Source: Streptomyces sp. NBC_01689
GTDB taxonomy: Bacteria > Actinomycetota > Actinomycetes > Streptomycetales > Streptomycetaceae
Direction: 5' to 3'
Assembly: GCF_036250675.1 (NCBI RefSeq)
Contig: NZ_CP109592.1
Coordinates: 1,426,001 to 1,490,000 of the forward strand
Length of the DNA stretch: 64,000 bases
The notes beneath the pieces are model-generated. The model saw only the letters and a list, made by a program, of their open reading frames with translations, was not told the origin of the DNA and ran no database searches. Of this stretch, positions 1 to 7,678 are shown one piece after another. Within the stretch, counting starts at the first letter, position 1, and every line of letters starts with the position of its first letter. Position numbers and translations under genes: made by a program.

Positions 1-1072
1 TCGCGGCGGGCCGGGGGAAGACCGTGCCGTCGAAGATCTTTCGTGCCGTGCGGACGACGGTGGTGCGCCGGGCCACCGGGCCTGCTCCGTCCGGTCGTTG
101 ATCGATGGCGGCCTCGATGTCGAGGAATCCCGTGGGGTGTTCGATGCGCAGCAGGTCCCCGTGCGCGGGAAGCCGGGCGAGTCCCTCACCGACGCCGCCC
201 GCGACGCGCAGGCCCGCGGCGACGCCGGCCGCGCCGAGCACACCGATCGAGGGGTGGCAGCGCACCGGGATGAAGGTACGGGTCATCACGGCGCCTCCGT
301 GCAACGGCGGGGCGAGCAGGCTGAGTTTGGGCACGGTGGCCGCCGTCGTGTCACCGAGGCCCATCAGCTTCCCCGCCTCACCCCGGATCGCGCGCAGCCG
401 GTCGGCGAGCGCGCGGTCCTCCTCCAGGTCCCCGGGTTCCTCGTAGCCGGTGACCTGAAGGGCGGACGCGGCGATCAGTACGGTCGGCATCCCGTTGTCC
501 ACGCAGGTCACCGGGGTGCCCGCCACGGTGTCGCGGGCGTGACCGGTGGGCAGCAGCGGACGGGGGCCCGGCGGGAACTCGATGAGCACGGGCGCGGCCG
601 TCCCGGGTACACCGGAGATCTCGGCCGTACCGCCGTAGTCGACGCGCCCGCCCGGCGTGGCGAAGGTGGCGACGGCCAGGTCGTCGGAGTTGACCATCCG
701 GATCCGTACGGAGGTCCGCTCCGGCCCCGCTCCCACCAGTCCGCGTTCGACGGCGAACGGGCCGACCCCGGCGAGCAGGTTGCCGCAGTTCTGCCTGCCG
801 GAGACCTCGGGCCGGTCGACTCCGACCTGGAGGAACAGGTAGTCGACGTCCGTCCCGGGGGCGGCCGACGCGGAGATCACGGCCACCTTGCTGGTCAGCG
901 GGTGCGCTCCGCCGAGGCCGTCGAGCTGGCGCGGGTCGGGGCTGCCCATGACCCGTAGCAGCAGGTCGTCGCGTGCGCCGGGGGCGGCCGGGAGGTCGTC
1001 CGCCAGGAAGTAGGCGCCCTTCGAGGTGCCTCCGCGCATGAGCATGCAGCGCACTTCCTCGCCGGCGCTCAT
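1..1072 (-). CDS. galD: PrpF-family protein, probable 4-oxalomesaconate tautomerase (3' end outside window)
   Basis: The frame is open from an ATG at 1072 to the window edge, about 357 codons, so the C-terminus is missing. The N-terminus reads MSAGEEVRCMLMRGGTSKGA; the RGGTSKG stretch is the PrpF-family signature, and a second conserved region (RQNCGNLLAGVGPFAVE, near residue 93) carries the catalytic Cys region of this isomerase fold. PrpF relatives isomerise unsaturated tricarboxylates: methylaconitate in propionate metabolism, or 4-oxalomesaconate (GalD) in gallate/protocatechuate 4,5-cleavage. The two upstream genes look like GalC and GalB, so the tautomerase role is the better fit (inference). 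The start ATG overlaps the aldolase stop (ATGA), indicating translational coupling. A methylaconitate isomerase cannot be excluded from sequence alone. Confidence 0.8.
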   Translation of the reverse strand, partial: MSAGEEVRCMLMRGGTSKGAYFLADDLPAAPGARDDLLLRVMGSPDPRQLDGLGGAHPLTSKVAVISASAAPGTDVDYLFLQVGVDRPEVSGRQNCGNLLAGVGPFAVERGLVGAGPERTSVRIRMVNSDDLAVATFATPGGRVDYGGTAEISGVPGTAAPVLIEFPPGPRPLLPTGHARDTVAGTPVTCVDNGMPTVLIAASALQVTGYEEPGDLEEDRALADRLRAIRGEAGKLMGLGDTTAATVPKLSLLAPPLHGGAVMTRTFIPVRCHPSIGVLGAAGVAAGLRVAGGVGEGLARLPAHGDLLRIEHPTGFLDIEAAIDQRPDGAGPVARRTTVVRTARKIFDGTVFPRPAA

Positions 1073-1788
1073 GACACGGTGCCGTCGCGGACGTCGGGGG
1101 CGCACTCCTCGTAGGAGCGGTACCGCACGCCGAGCCGTTCGAGGGTCTCCCGCAGGCCGTAGCGGTCCAGGCCCAACTGTCCCCCGGCGAAGGCGATCCG
1201 GGTGGCTTCCTCCTTGGCGGCGCGTGCCTCGGCCGCTCTGACCGCCGCACCGGACCGTTCGCGGGGCACGCACACCACTCCGTCGTCGTCGGCGACGATC
1301 ACGTCCCCGGGCCGCACGATCTGGCCGCCGAGCACCACGGGCAGGTTCACCGAGCCCGCCGTGGCCTTGACGGTGCCTCGCGCGCAGACCGCCGTCGACC
1401 ACACGGGGAAGCCCATCGCGCGCAGCCCGGCCGTGTCGCGTACGCCCGCGTCGATGACCAGACCGCGCACCCCGCGATGGCTGAGCGCGGTGGCGAACAG
1501 GTCGCCGAACATCCCGTCGGTGGAGGGCGAGGAGGTGGCGACGACGAGGATGTCCCCCGGCGCGCACTGCTCGACCGCCGCGTGGATCATGAGGTTGTCG
1601 CCGGGGGCGCAGAGCGCGGTCACCGCGGTGCCCGCGACGCGTACGTCCTGCTGGACGGGCCGGAACCCGGGGCCGAGGCTGCCCCGGCGGCCCATGCCCT
1701 CGTGCACGGTGGCCACCCCGTGGCCGGCCAGCGCCTCGACGTCCTCGGCGTGCGCGCGGGGCGGGTCGGTGATGATGAGACCGCTCAC
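1069..1788 (-). CDS. galC: RraA-like 4-carboxy-4-hydroxy-2-oxoadipate aldolase
   Basis: This 239-aa protein of the RraA/RraA-like fold would cleave 4-carboxy-4-hydroxy-2-oxoadipate to pyruvate and oxaloacetate, the last step of the 4,5-cleavage route. Family features visible: GDILVVATSS in the N-terminal half, the VRGLVIDAGVRD strand-loop with the Asp/Arg pair typical of metal and substrate binding, and VIVADDDGVVCVP near residue 180. The GTG start at 1788 overlaps the stop of the upstream hydratase (GTGA); longer in-frame starts would run into that gene and show no homology-like sequence. It lies in a tight three-gene operon with GalB- and GalD-like genes. Some RraA-like proteins are regulators of RNase E or demethylmenaquinone methyltransferase-like; the operon context argues against that here. 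Confidence 0.8.
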   Translation of the reverse strand: MSGLIITDPPRAHAEDVEALAGHGVATVHEGMGRRGSLGPGFRPVQQDVRVAGTAVTALCAPGDNLMIHAAVEQCAPGDILVVATSSPSTDGMFGDLFATALSHRGVRGLVIDAGVRDTAGLRAMGFPVWSTAVCARGTVKATAGSVNLPVVLGGQIVRPGDVIVADDDGVVCVPRERSGAAVRAAEARAAKEEATRIAFAGGQLGLDRYGLRETLERLGVRYRSYEECAPDVRDGTVS

Positions 1789-2531
1789 GCCAGTACCTCC
1801 GTGACCTGCGGGTAGGGGCGCATGTAGGCCTCGGCGTAAGCGGTGTGGGGCAGACCGAGGTTGGGGCCCGCGTTCCGCCTGAGCTGGACGCCGCGCCGTT
1901 TTCCCAGGTCCGTGTAGTACTCCCACAGGTGCTGCTGGGTGGTCAGGCGTTCCATGGCCGCGCGTTTGGTGTCCCACACCGGGGTGATGTCGAGGAGGAC
2001 CTCCGGCCTGAAGCCGCACATCTCCGGCTGGTGCGGTTCGAAGAGGAACACGGGAGGGGCGCCGATGACCTCGCCGTCGGACGGATAGCCGACGGCCTGG
2101 GCGAGGACGCGCGCGTCGAGCGCCATCCGTGCGGCGGCGGGGTGGTCGCCGTTGTACGGGTCGTCCGGGGGGTGGGTCAGCACCACGTCGGGCCGGGTGT
2201 CGCGGTAGATCCGGACGAGACGGTCGGTCAACTCCGGTGTCACGGGCAGGGGGTAGTCGCCCGCGTCGAGGAAACGGACCTCGGCCCCGAGGACCTGTGC
2301 CGCCGCCTCGGCCTCGGCCCGGCGTATCTCCTTGATCTCCGCCAGCTTCCGTCCCTCGCGCCAGGCTCGGGCGGACTCACCCCGCTCCCCGTAGGTGAGG
2401 CAGGCGATGGTCACCTTCTCTCCGCGGGAGGCGGCCAGGGCGACGGCCCCTCCGGCCCGCCAGACGAAGTCCCCCGCGTGTGCGGTGATGACGAGAGTCG
2501 ATCGTGCGATGGGCGCCTTGCCGTGCGTCAT
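1785..2531 (-). CDS. galB: PIG-L/LmbE-family 4-oxalomesaconate hydratase
   Basis: A 248-aa PIG-L (LmbE-like) zinc hydrolase-fold protein. The N-terminus has STLVITAHAGDFVWRAGG, in which AHAGD stands where most members have HPDD (metal ligands His and Asp), and a later HPPDDPYNGDH segment near residue 120 supplies further ligands. The family includes deacetylases such as MshB/LmbE as well as the GalB-type 4-oxalomesaconate hydratase of gallate catabolism. Because it is translationally coupled to an RraA-type aldolase and a PrpF-type tautomerase, the hydratase role is preferred (inference). The ATG at 2531 has a strong AAGGAG ribosome-binding site. Transcription from the upstream regulator gene is probably blocked by the hairpin at 2566-2616. 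Confidence 0.75.
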   Translation of the reverse strand: MTHGKAPIARSTLVITAHAGDFVWRAGGAVALAASRGEKVTIACLTYGERGESARAWREGRKLAEIKEIRRAEAEAAAQVLGAEVRFLDAGDYPLPVTPELTDRLVRIYRDTRPDVVLTHPPDDPYNGDHPAAARMALDARVLAQAVGYPSDGEVIGAPPVFLFEPHQPEMCGFRPEVLLDITPVWDTKRAAMERLTTQQHLWEYYTDLGKRRGVQLRRNAGPNLGLPHTAYAEAYMRPYPQVTEVLA

Positions 2532-2565
2532 GGCTCACAGCTCCTTGGTGGACGGACCGGTCGGC

Positions 2566-2616
2566 CCACCTCGCGGGGGTCATCGGCGCAGTGCGTCGAT
2601 GACCCCCGCGAGGTGG
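2566..2616 (-). terminator. 20-bp perfect hairpin spanning the GntR stop codon
   Basis: Left arm 2566-2585 (CCACCTCGCGGGGGTCATCG) pairs perfectly with 2597-2616, leaving an 11-nt loop. Half of the stem is made of the last codons of the GntR gene and half of sequence after its stop. There is no U-tract, as usual in Streptomyces. It would end or attenuate the regulator transcript about 35 nt before the galB-like start. Confidence 0.7.
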
Positions 2617-3230
2617 CCGCGGACGGCCGCCTCGGCCGCCTGCGGGTCCCGGGCCCTGATCGCGTCGATCATGGCCAGGTGCTCACTCAGGGACTGCTGG
2701 GGACGTCCGGGCCTCAGCGCGAGCTGGAAACGATGACGCACGAGTTGTCCGTTGAGCCGCTCCAGCAGTTCGACCGCGACCTGCTGGCCGGAGAACTCCC
2801 GGATCCGGCCGTGCAGTTCGTGGTTGAGCCCGGAGTAGACCAGCGGCTCGCCCTCGGCGACCGCCTTCGACATCGCGGCTCCCAGCTCGGCCAGTTCGGT
2901 GAGCTGGTCCTCGGTGGCGGCGACGGCGGCCTTGGCCGCGCACAGGCCTTCGAGAGCCATACGGCATTCGGTGATGGCCACCGCCTCCTCGACGGTCACC
3001 ACCCGCACCCGCGAGCCGCGGTTGCGGATCCGCTCGACCAGCCCCTCCGATTCCAGCTCGATCAGGGCCGCCCGGACGCTGGCACGGGTGACATCGAACC
3101 GCTCGGCGAGTTCGTTCTCCACCAGCCGTTGGGCCGGCACCATCTCGCCCAGCAGGATCGCCTGCCGCAGCTGGGCCAGTGCGTGCTTCCTGGCCTGCTC
3201 GCCGGTGCCCGGACGGGCTTCCTTCGGCAT
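2580..3230 (-). CDS. FadR-subfamily GntR transcriptional regulator
   Basis: A 216-aa protein with an N-terminal winged helix-turn-helix (about residues 10-75, including the AERFDVTRASVRAALIELES recognition region) and a C-terminal all-helical FCD ligand-binding domain with the usual His/Asp/Asn pattern (GLNHELHGRIREFSG, SEHLAMIDAI). FCD regulators commonly sense organic acids, so it probably controls the adjacent aromatic-acid genes (inference). ATG 3230 was chosen because GGGAGGG lies 6 nt upstream and the residues match the family N-terminus; the frame stays open further upstream but that part is Pro/Arg-rich and not coding-like. A palindromic FCD-type half-site pair lies in its own upstream region at 3283-3292, suggesting autoregulation. 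Confidence 0.9.
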   Translation of the reverse strand: MPKEARPGTGEQARKHALAQLRQAILLGEMVPAQRLVENELAERFDVTRASVRAALIELESEGLVERIRNRGSRVRVVTVEEAVAITECRMALEGLCAAKAAVAATEDQLTELAELGAAMSKAVAEGEPLVYSGLNHELHGRIREFSGQQVAVELLERLNGQLVRHRFQLALRPGRPQQSLSEHLAMIDAIRARDPQAAEAAVRGHLAGVIDALRR

Positions 3231-3282
3231 CGTGCCCTCCCTGATGTGAGTGCCTGTCGAACGTAGAACCAGGCCGCGAAGA

Positions 3283-3292
3283 TTGTCAACAA
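3283..3292. promoter_or_regulatory. Candidate GntR operator TTGTCAACAA
   Basis: TTGT and ACAA are inverted around a 2-bp centre, inside an AT-rich patch (3280-3300) that stands out from the GC-rich surroundings, 53 bp upstream of the GntR start. FadR-type operators are short palindromes of similar form. Assignment to this regulator is inference. Confidence 0.4.
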
Positions 3293-3465
3293 TTTTGTCC
3301 GGTATGTTGCCGACATGCGCGCCGGCAGGACGGCGTCGGTGACGAGGGTGCCGAACCGGCCAAGCGTCCCACGGGTGTTCGTGCGGATTCGCACCGGACT
3401 GGCACGATCGATGTGGCGGGAATGCGCCGGGCACGGGAATCCGCGAAGGCTGCGGAAAACGACTG

Positions 3466-3496
3466 AGCCCCGCCCTCGGGATGGGAGGACGGGGCT
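3466..3496 (-). terminator. Terminator downstream of the tRNA candidate
   Basis: A 12-bp stem (3466-3477 with 3485-3496, one G.U pair) and a 7-nt loop, starting 3 nt after the encoded CCA end of the tRNA on the minus strand. This position supports real transcription of the tRNA in that direction. Confidence 0.7.
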
Positions 3497-3499
3497 GTG

Positions 3500-3572
3500 T
3501 GGAGCGCCGGGCAGGCCTTGCACCTGCATTTCCCCGCAGGAAGCGGGGCGTCTTTCCTTGGACCACCAACGC
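3500..3572 (-). tRNA. Atypical tRNA-Gly (anticodon UCC) with encoded CCA
   Basis: Read on the minus strand from 3572, the sequence folds as a cloverleaf: acceptor 7 bp with two G.U pairs (GCGTTGG with CCGGCGC), U8, a 3-bp D stem with an 8-nt loop containing GG, anticodon stem CCCCG/CGGGG with loop CUUCCUG (U33, anticodon UCC), 4-nt variable loop, T stem GCAGG/CCTGC, discriminator U and encoded CCA. Odd features: position 37 is U instead of a purine, the T loop is UGCAAGG instead of UUCRANNY, and the discriminator is U. A terminator follows directly. It could be a specialised or degenerate tRNA-Gly, for example one used outside translation, or a pseudo-tRNA. The fold is visible; the identity is inferred. 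Confidence 0.55.
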
Positions 3573-3703
3573 CGGGCCCGCTGCCGGAGATCCGGCGGCG
3601 TGCTCAAGATCGACCATAGCCGAGAGGCGCCGCGGTTCACAACTCGAAGGGGAGGAGGGCCCGTTCCCCGCTCAGGACCCGTCGCCGGGCGCCCCCGGGG
3701 CGT

Positions 3704-4183
3704 TCAACCCGCGTGACGCGTGACGGTGAAGGTCGACGCCTTGGCGGAGAAGGTCGCGCCGTGGTCCTCGGCGGTGACGAGGACCGCCATGTACCAGGTG
3801 CCGGTGGGGATGTCGGCGACGTCCTTCCGGCCGGCGACCGGGGTCCGGTAGGCGCACACCGACGTGGTCGCCGAGGACGCCTCGCAGGTGGCGCTCTCCA
3901 CGGACACCATCTCCGACGCCCTGGGGGCCAGGTGCGAACTCTTCGGCCAGGCCAGCACCTTCACGCTCCTGATGCCCGAGTCGTCGGACACGGTCGTGGT
4001 GAACGTGAGGGCGTCGCTCCCGCCGTCTCCCAGGACCACCGGGTCCGAGGAGGACTTCCCGATCACCGGCTTCCCCGTCGGGCCGGCCGCGTCGGCGGTC
4101 CCGACGAGGGCGACGGTGGCAGCGGCGCCGCCACCCAGGACGACGGCACCGGCGAGCACGGAGACGGCGAGGCGCTTGGACAT
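3704..4183 (-). CDS. Secreted protein of unknown function (possibly DUF5707)
   Basis: A 159-aa protein starting MSKRLAVSVLAGAVVLGGGA, a clear Sec signal peptide with a cleavage region around GTADAAG (residues 28-34). The mature part is beta-rich and Ig-like in character (DALTFTTTVSDDSGIRSVKVLAWP), with two Cys residues (about residues 106 and 118) that may form a disulfide. The ATG at 4183 follows a GGGGGA ribosome-binding stretch; an in-frame extension to 4291 lacks signal-peptide logic. It resembles the Streptomyces DUF5707 secreted proteins as I remember them, but this is not verified. It stands alone, downstream of the ribosomal protein cluster. Confidence 0.75.
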   Translation of the reverse strand: MSKRLAVSVLAGAVVLGGGAAATVALVGTADAAGPTGKPVIGKSSSDPVVLGDGGSDALTFTTTVSDDSGIRSVKVLAWPKSSHLAPRASEMVSVESATCEASSATTSVCAYRTPVAGRKDVADIPTGTWYMAVLVTAEDHGATFSAKASTFTVTRHAG

Positions 4184-4402
4184 GTGGTTCCCCCAGGAGG
4201 AGTCGGTCGCGGCCCGACCACCGCACACGCGGCGTCGGTTCGGCACGGAGCACGACAAATCCTCGTGACCGAAAGGTGGCTGACGGTCCATCAGTCAGTG
4301 GATGCTTGTCGTGCCGTGTGACGTCCATGGTGTGGCCCGCCGCGACCGCCGGACATGAGTACCCCTACTCAACCCGCCTCGGTACGGCTCCGGTGAGTAC
4401 CC

Positions 4403-4508
4403 GGCGGCTCCCGGGAATCCGGCGGGCTCCCGTCCGCGGCAGCGGGCTCCCGAGAGGGCCGCGGGCTCCCGACGGGACTGCGGGCTCCCGACGGGCGGGC
4501 GGGTTCCG
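4403..4508. repeat. Six tandem copies of GCGGGCTCCCG, 19-20 bp period
   Basis: Copies start near 4403, 4421, 4441, 4461, 4480 and 4499; the first and last are imperfect. The regular spacing approaches two helical turns. The gene-free stretch 4184-4607 contains only this array and the palindrome at 4539-4576. Confidence 0.6.
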
Positions 4509-4538
4509 TGCCGCGCGGTCGCCGCGGCCGTACGCGAA

Positions 4539-4576
4539 CGGCCGGCCCGGTCCTCGCGCGAGGACCGGGCCGGCCG
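4539..4576. terminator. 38-bp perfect palindrome, bidirectional terminator
   Basis: CGGCCGGCCCGGTCCTCGCG is followed by its exact reverse complement, so the element folds as a long GC-rich hairpin with almost no loop. It lies 31 bp downstream of the rpmJ stop on the minus strand and probably ends the ribosomal protein transcript. Confidence 0.75.
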
Positions 4577-4607
4577 CCTGACTCGATGTCCGCCCCCGTG
4601 CGCTCCG

Positions 4608-4730
4608 TCAGCCCTGGCGGGCCTTGAAGCGCGGGTTCTTCTTGTTGACGACGAAGGTCACACCACGCCGGCGCACCACCTGGGCGCCGGGCTTCGACTT
4701 CATCGAACGCAGGGAATTACGTACCTTCAC
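4608..4730 (-). CDS. rpmJ: Ribosomal protein L36, zinc-independent paralogue
   Basis: A 40-aa protein starting at GTG 4730: [20 protein letters not shown] and ending [12 protein letters not shown]. The four zinc-binding Cys/His positions of normal L36 are absent, so this is the C-minus form that actinobacteria use in zinc shortage, when it replaces the zinc protein in the 50S subunit. It is the last of three C-minus ribosomal genes in a row, followed by a strong terminator. Such genes are normally under Zur control; I could not see a convincing Zur box. Confidence 0.93.
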   Translation of the reverse strand: MKVRNSLRSMKSKPGAQVVRRRGVTFVVNKKNPRFKARQG

Positions 4731-4763
4731 AGCTCTGCTCTCCTTCTGCCGGACACGCCGCGT

Positions 4764-5024
4764 TCAGTGGCGCGGCGAGGCCGCGCGGCCGTAGCGGCGC
4801 TCGAAGCGCTCCACCCGGCCCGCACTGTCCACGACCCGCGACTTCCCGGTGTGGAACGGATGACTGGCCGACGAGATCTCGACGTCGATCAGCGGGTAGG
4901 TGTTGCCGTCCTCCCACTCGATCGTCCTCGACGAGTTCGCCGTCGAACGCGTCAGGAACGCGACGTCCGCCGACCGGTCGCGGAAGACGACCGGCCTGGA
5001 CTCGGGATGAATACGGGGCCTCAT
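4764..5024 (-). CDS. rpmE2: Ribosomal protein L31 type B (zinc-independent)
   Basis: An 86-aa protein beginning [20 protein letters not shown], with the conserved [14 protein letters not shown] motif of L31. The CxxC zinc site of the housekeeping L31 is missing and the length (about 86 aa) matches type B. The ATG at 5024 has a GGAGG-like site (AAGGAGGGAAC). An upstream in-frame ORF extension reads through the rpmG gene and is rejected. It should replace the zinc form of L31 on the ribosome under zinc limitation. Confidence 0.93.
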   Translation of the reverse strand: MRPRIHPESRPVVFRDRSADVAFLTRSTANSSRTIEWEDGNTYPLIDVEISSASHPFHTGKSRVVDSAGRVERFERRYGRAASPRH

Positions 5025-5071
5025 GCGTGTTCCCTCCTTGCCACTGTCCTCCCGGCCGGGCCGGGGTCGAT

Positions 5072-5236
5072 TCAGCGCTCCTCGCGGAACGGAACGTGCT
5101 CGCCGACCACCGGGTCGTACTTGCGCAGGACGAGCCGGTCGGGGTCGCTGAGACGGTTCTTGCGCGTCACGTAGGTGACGCCGGTCCCGGCGGTCGACCT
5201 GAGCGTGACGACGGGACGCGCGCTGCTGCGTGCCAT
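5072..5236 (-). CDS. rpmG: Ribosomal protein L33, zinc-independent paralogue
   Basis: A 54-aa L33: [20 protein letters not shown] with the family segment [20 protein letters not shown]. All zinc-ligand Cys residues are absent. The ATG at 5236 follows GGAGGAC. It is the first gene of the rpmG-rpmE2-rpmJ set. In other Streptomyces the C-minus S14 and L28 genes can be nearby, but neither is present in this window. Confidence 0.93.
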   Translation of the reverse strand: MARSSARPVVTLRSTAGTGVTYVTRKNRLSDPDRLVLRKYDPVVGEHVPFREER

Positions 5237-5358
5237 GAGGTCCTCCTTCCGCCCACACCGCGAGGATCTTGACTCGCGCATGTCAGCTACGTGGGGTGTA
5301 ACAGCGGACCCCCGCGTCGCATTCCCGCCGTGCCGGGCGTACCGGGAACCGGTCGCGG

Positions 5359-6678
5359 TCAGGCGAAACGTGCGCTCGGAACGGGTCCGGTGGAGGTCAG
5401 CCGGGCCCGGTCGCCGCGGAGCCAGGAGCCGCGGACCGCGGCGGCGAAGTCGGTGAGGGACGAGAGCGGGTCCGCGGGCGTCCCGCCGTCCCCCGCCTCC
5501 GGCGACGGATCGGCGCCCACGATCCCGGCGGCGATCCGCTCGGCCGGCCGGCCGTCGGCGGGCCCGCGCTCCACGTCGCCGTCGTCGCCCACCCGCATCT
5601 GCTCGCCCCAGGGCGTCACGGCCGACTGGTGCAGCAGCGTCACGCTGTCGGCGGTGATCACCGGGGCGTCGGTCCAGTTGCTCGCGTGTTCATGGAGCAC
5701 CTGTCCCGGTACGCGGGCGAAAAGCTGTTTCAGGATCTGCGGGCCCTCATCGGTCTCGGCCACCCCGTTCAGGTCGTACGCGACCACCACGGTGTCCTCC
5801 CGGCCGGGGGCGAACGCCTCCGCGGGGAGGCCGAGCACCTCGGCGGCGGCCAGTCCGAGGATCCGGCTGTCGCGGTCGGGCAGCAGCGACACCGACCGGG
5901 GGCACACCTCCGCGGCGTCCAGCAGCGCCCTCAGCCGCAGCAGACCCTCCAGGCACAGTGCGTAGGAGTCCTGCAGCCATGCGTACCGGCCGGTCATCCC
6001 GGCGCCGAAGCCGAACGGCGACAGGGTGCCGAGGACCGTGCCGCCCAGCACGAACTGCCAGCCGCGCAGGTCCGTCGGGCCGAGCCCGCTCACCGGCTCC
6101 GCGCTCGCGGCTCGCTCCAGCATGCGGTTCTGCCGGTCGCGCGGGGGCTCCCACAGGGCGTCCGCCGGGTCGGGCAGCAGCCCGTGCCGGCTCCGGGCCA
6201 GCGGGAGGTCACCCGACATGATCGCGTTGTGGACCAGGAGGTAGCGGTCCGGCCACGCCGCGAAGTCGTTCTCGTGCCGGGTCAGCACCTCGACGGCGTC
6301 GCCGTGCCGGCCCTCGCGCTCGTACGCGGACACGAGCTCACGCATCACCGTCAGCGCGCCCGGGTTTCCGAGCAGCGCCTCGCGCAGCGCGGGGATCGCG
6401 AGCGCGGGGAGTCCCCGTTCGACGCAGGCGTATCCGAAGTCGTAGAGCGCCTGTCCCCTCCCGGGATCGGCGACCAGCGCGGCCGCGGCCTCGCGGAGGT
6501 CGTCGAACCCGGCCATCTCCGCGGCGCGGCCGACCACGAGTGCCGTCTCCGCGAGCGGCTGGGTCCCGGCGCCCGGTTTCAGCAGCCGCAGGGCGCCGGG
6601 TATGTCTCCGGCGTCCAGGCACTCCCATGCCTTCAGCGGGTCGGCGGACTTCGGTCGGCGGAGCTTGCGAGAGAACAT
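5359..6678 (-). CDS. TPR-like repeat protein of unknown function
   Basis: A 439-aa soluble protein. The N-terminal half (about residues 15-170) is helical with tetratricopeptide character ([60 protein letters not shown]). The C-terminal half has a Gly/Phe-rich segment ([20 protein letters not shown]) followed by an alpha/beta part ([14 protein letters not shown]). No signal peptide or membrane segment is seen. The start is taken at ATG 6678; ATG 6690 is equally possible because GGAG abuts it. I do not recognise a characterised homologue. It lies 78 bp from the convergently placed end of the LysR gene, on the same strand. Confidence 0.75.
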   Translation of the reverse strand: MFSRKLRRPKSADPLKAWECLDAGDIPGALRLLKPGAGTQPLAETALVVGRAAEMAGFDDLREAAAALVADPGRGQALYDFGYACVERGLPALAIPALREALLGNPGALTVMRELVSAYEREGRHGDAVEVLTRHENDFAAWPDRYLLVHNAIMSGDLPLARSRHGLLPDPADALWEPPRDRQNRMLERAASAEPVSGLGPTDLRGWQFVLGGTVLGTLSPFGFGAGMTGRYAWLQDSYALCLEGLLRLRALLDAAEVCPRSVSLLPDRDSRILGLAAAEVLGLPAEAFAPGREDTVVVAYDLNGVAETDEGPQILKQLFARVPGQVLHEHASNWTDAPVITADSVTLLHQSAVTPWGEQMRVGDDGDVERGPADGRPAERIAAGIVGADPSPEAGDGGTPADPLSSLTDFAAAVRGSWLRGDRARLTSTGPVPSARFA

Positions 6679-6755
6679 GCCGGAGATCATCTCCGGCAGG
6701 AGCGGCGCTCTCAACAGATTTGTCGCCGCCCGGCTCCGGGACGTCCCGAGCGGGC

Positions 6756-7610
6756 TCAGCCGGCGCGATACAGCTCCGAGACCAGTTCGACGGCCGTCCG
6801 GGCCGAGGGGTGCGGGTCGTCGCGCCACCAGGCGAGGCGTACGGCGAGGGGTTCGGCGTCGCGCACCGGACGGTAGACGACGCCGGGGCGCGGATACTGG
6901 TGCGCGGTCGACTCGGCGGTCATGCCCACGCACCGGCCCGTGGAGATCGCGGTCAGCCATTCGTCGACGTCGTGGGTCTCCTTGGTGGCGGGGCGGGCGT
7001 CCGGAGGGAACAGATCCGTCGTGGTCGTGCCCGTCCTGCGGTCGACGAGCAGGACCCGGCCGGCGAGGTCGGCGAGCCGCACCGAACGGCGCCGGGCGAG
7101 CGGATCGTCCGCGGCCAGGGCGCACAGCCTCCGTTCCAGTCCCACGATGACCGTGTCGAGACGGCGGTCGTCCGGCACCCTGCGCAGCACGGCCATGTCA
7201 CAGGCCCCCTCAGCGAGCCCGGCGGTCGGGGAGTTGACCCGTACGAGCCGCAGTTCCGTCCCGGGGTGCGCACGCGCCCACTCGCGCTGGAAGGCGAGCG
7301 TGTGACGGCCCAGCGCCGACCACGCGTACCCGATCCGCAGCGAGGCACGTCCCGTGGTGGCCTCCTGGACAAGATCGGCCACCTCGCCCAGGACCCGCCG
7401 GGCGTGCGCCAGCACGCGCAGTCCGGTCGCCGTCGGCGTGACCTCGCGCGAGGTGCGCCTCAGCAGCCTTACGCCCAGGGCCCGTTCGAGCGAAGCCAGG
7501 GTGCGGGAGACCGCCGCCTGGGAGACACCGAGCGCGATGGCGGCATCGGTGAAGGTGCCCTCGTCGACGATCGCGACGAGACAGCGCAGCTGCCGCAGTT
7601 CGACATCCAT
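6756..7610 (-). CDS. LysR-family transcriptional regulator
   Basis: A 284-aa LysR protein: N-terminal winged HTH (ELRQLRCLVAIVDEGTFTDA to REVTPTATGLRVL, residues 3-70) and a C-terminal periplasmic-binding-like effector domain beginning at SLRIGYAWSALG (about residue 90). The ATG at 7610 lies 68 bp from the divergent EamA-type transporter start, the classical LysR-target arrangement. A T-N11-A site with ATGC/GCAT arms sits between them at 7638-7652. It probably controls the exporter and itself; the inducer is unknown. Confidence 0.92.
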   Translation of the reverse strand: MDVELRQLRCLVAIVDEGTFTDAAIALGVSQAAVSRTLASLERALGVRLLRRTSREVTPTATGLRVLAHARRVLGEVADLVQEATTGRASLRIGYAWSALGRHTLAFQREWARAHPGTELRLVRVNSPTAGLAEGACDMAVLRRVPDDRRLDTVIVGLERRLCALAADDPLARRRSVRLADLAGRVLLVDRRTGTTTTDLFPPDARPATKETHDVDEWLTAISTGRCVGMTAESTAHQYPRPGVVYRPVRDAEPLAVRLAWWRDDPHPSARTAVELVSELYRAG

Positions 7611-7637
7611 GAGTCCAGCGTATGCAGGTGCGGGCGG

Positions 7638-7652
7638 ATGCATTGTGCGCAT
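7638..7652. promoter_or_regulatory. LysR-type T-N11-A site
   Basis: ATGCATTGTGCGCAT has 4-bp inverted arms and satisfies the T-N11-A rule of LysR boxes. It lies in the 68-bp divergent spacer between the LysR gene and the EamA exporter gene. Confidence 0.5.
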
Positions 7653-7678
7653 GGGAGGCCCGGTCCGACGATCGGGGC

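Noticed and set aside
98..958. 286-codon plus-strand frame over the PrpF gene
   Set aside because: Antisense shadow of the open minus-strand PrpF frame, which has family motifs and proper third-position GC.
3500..3572. tRNA reading on the plus strand
   Set aside because: On the plus strand the anticodon-like loop lacks U33 and no CCA or acceptor pairing forms; the minus strand gives a full cloverleaf plus terminator.
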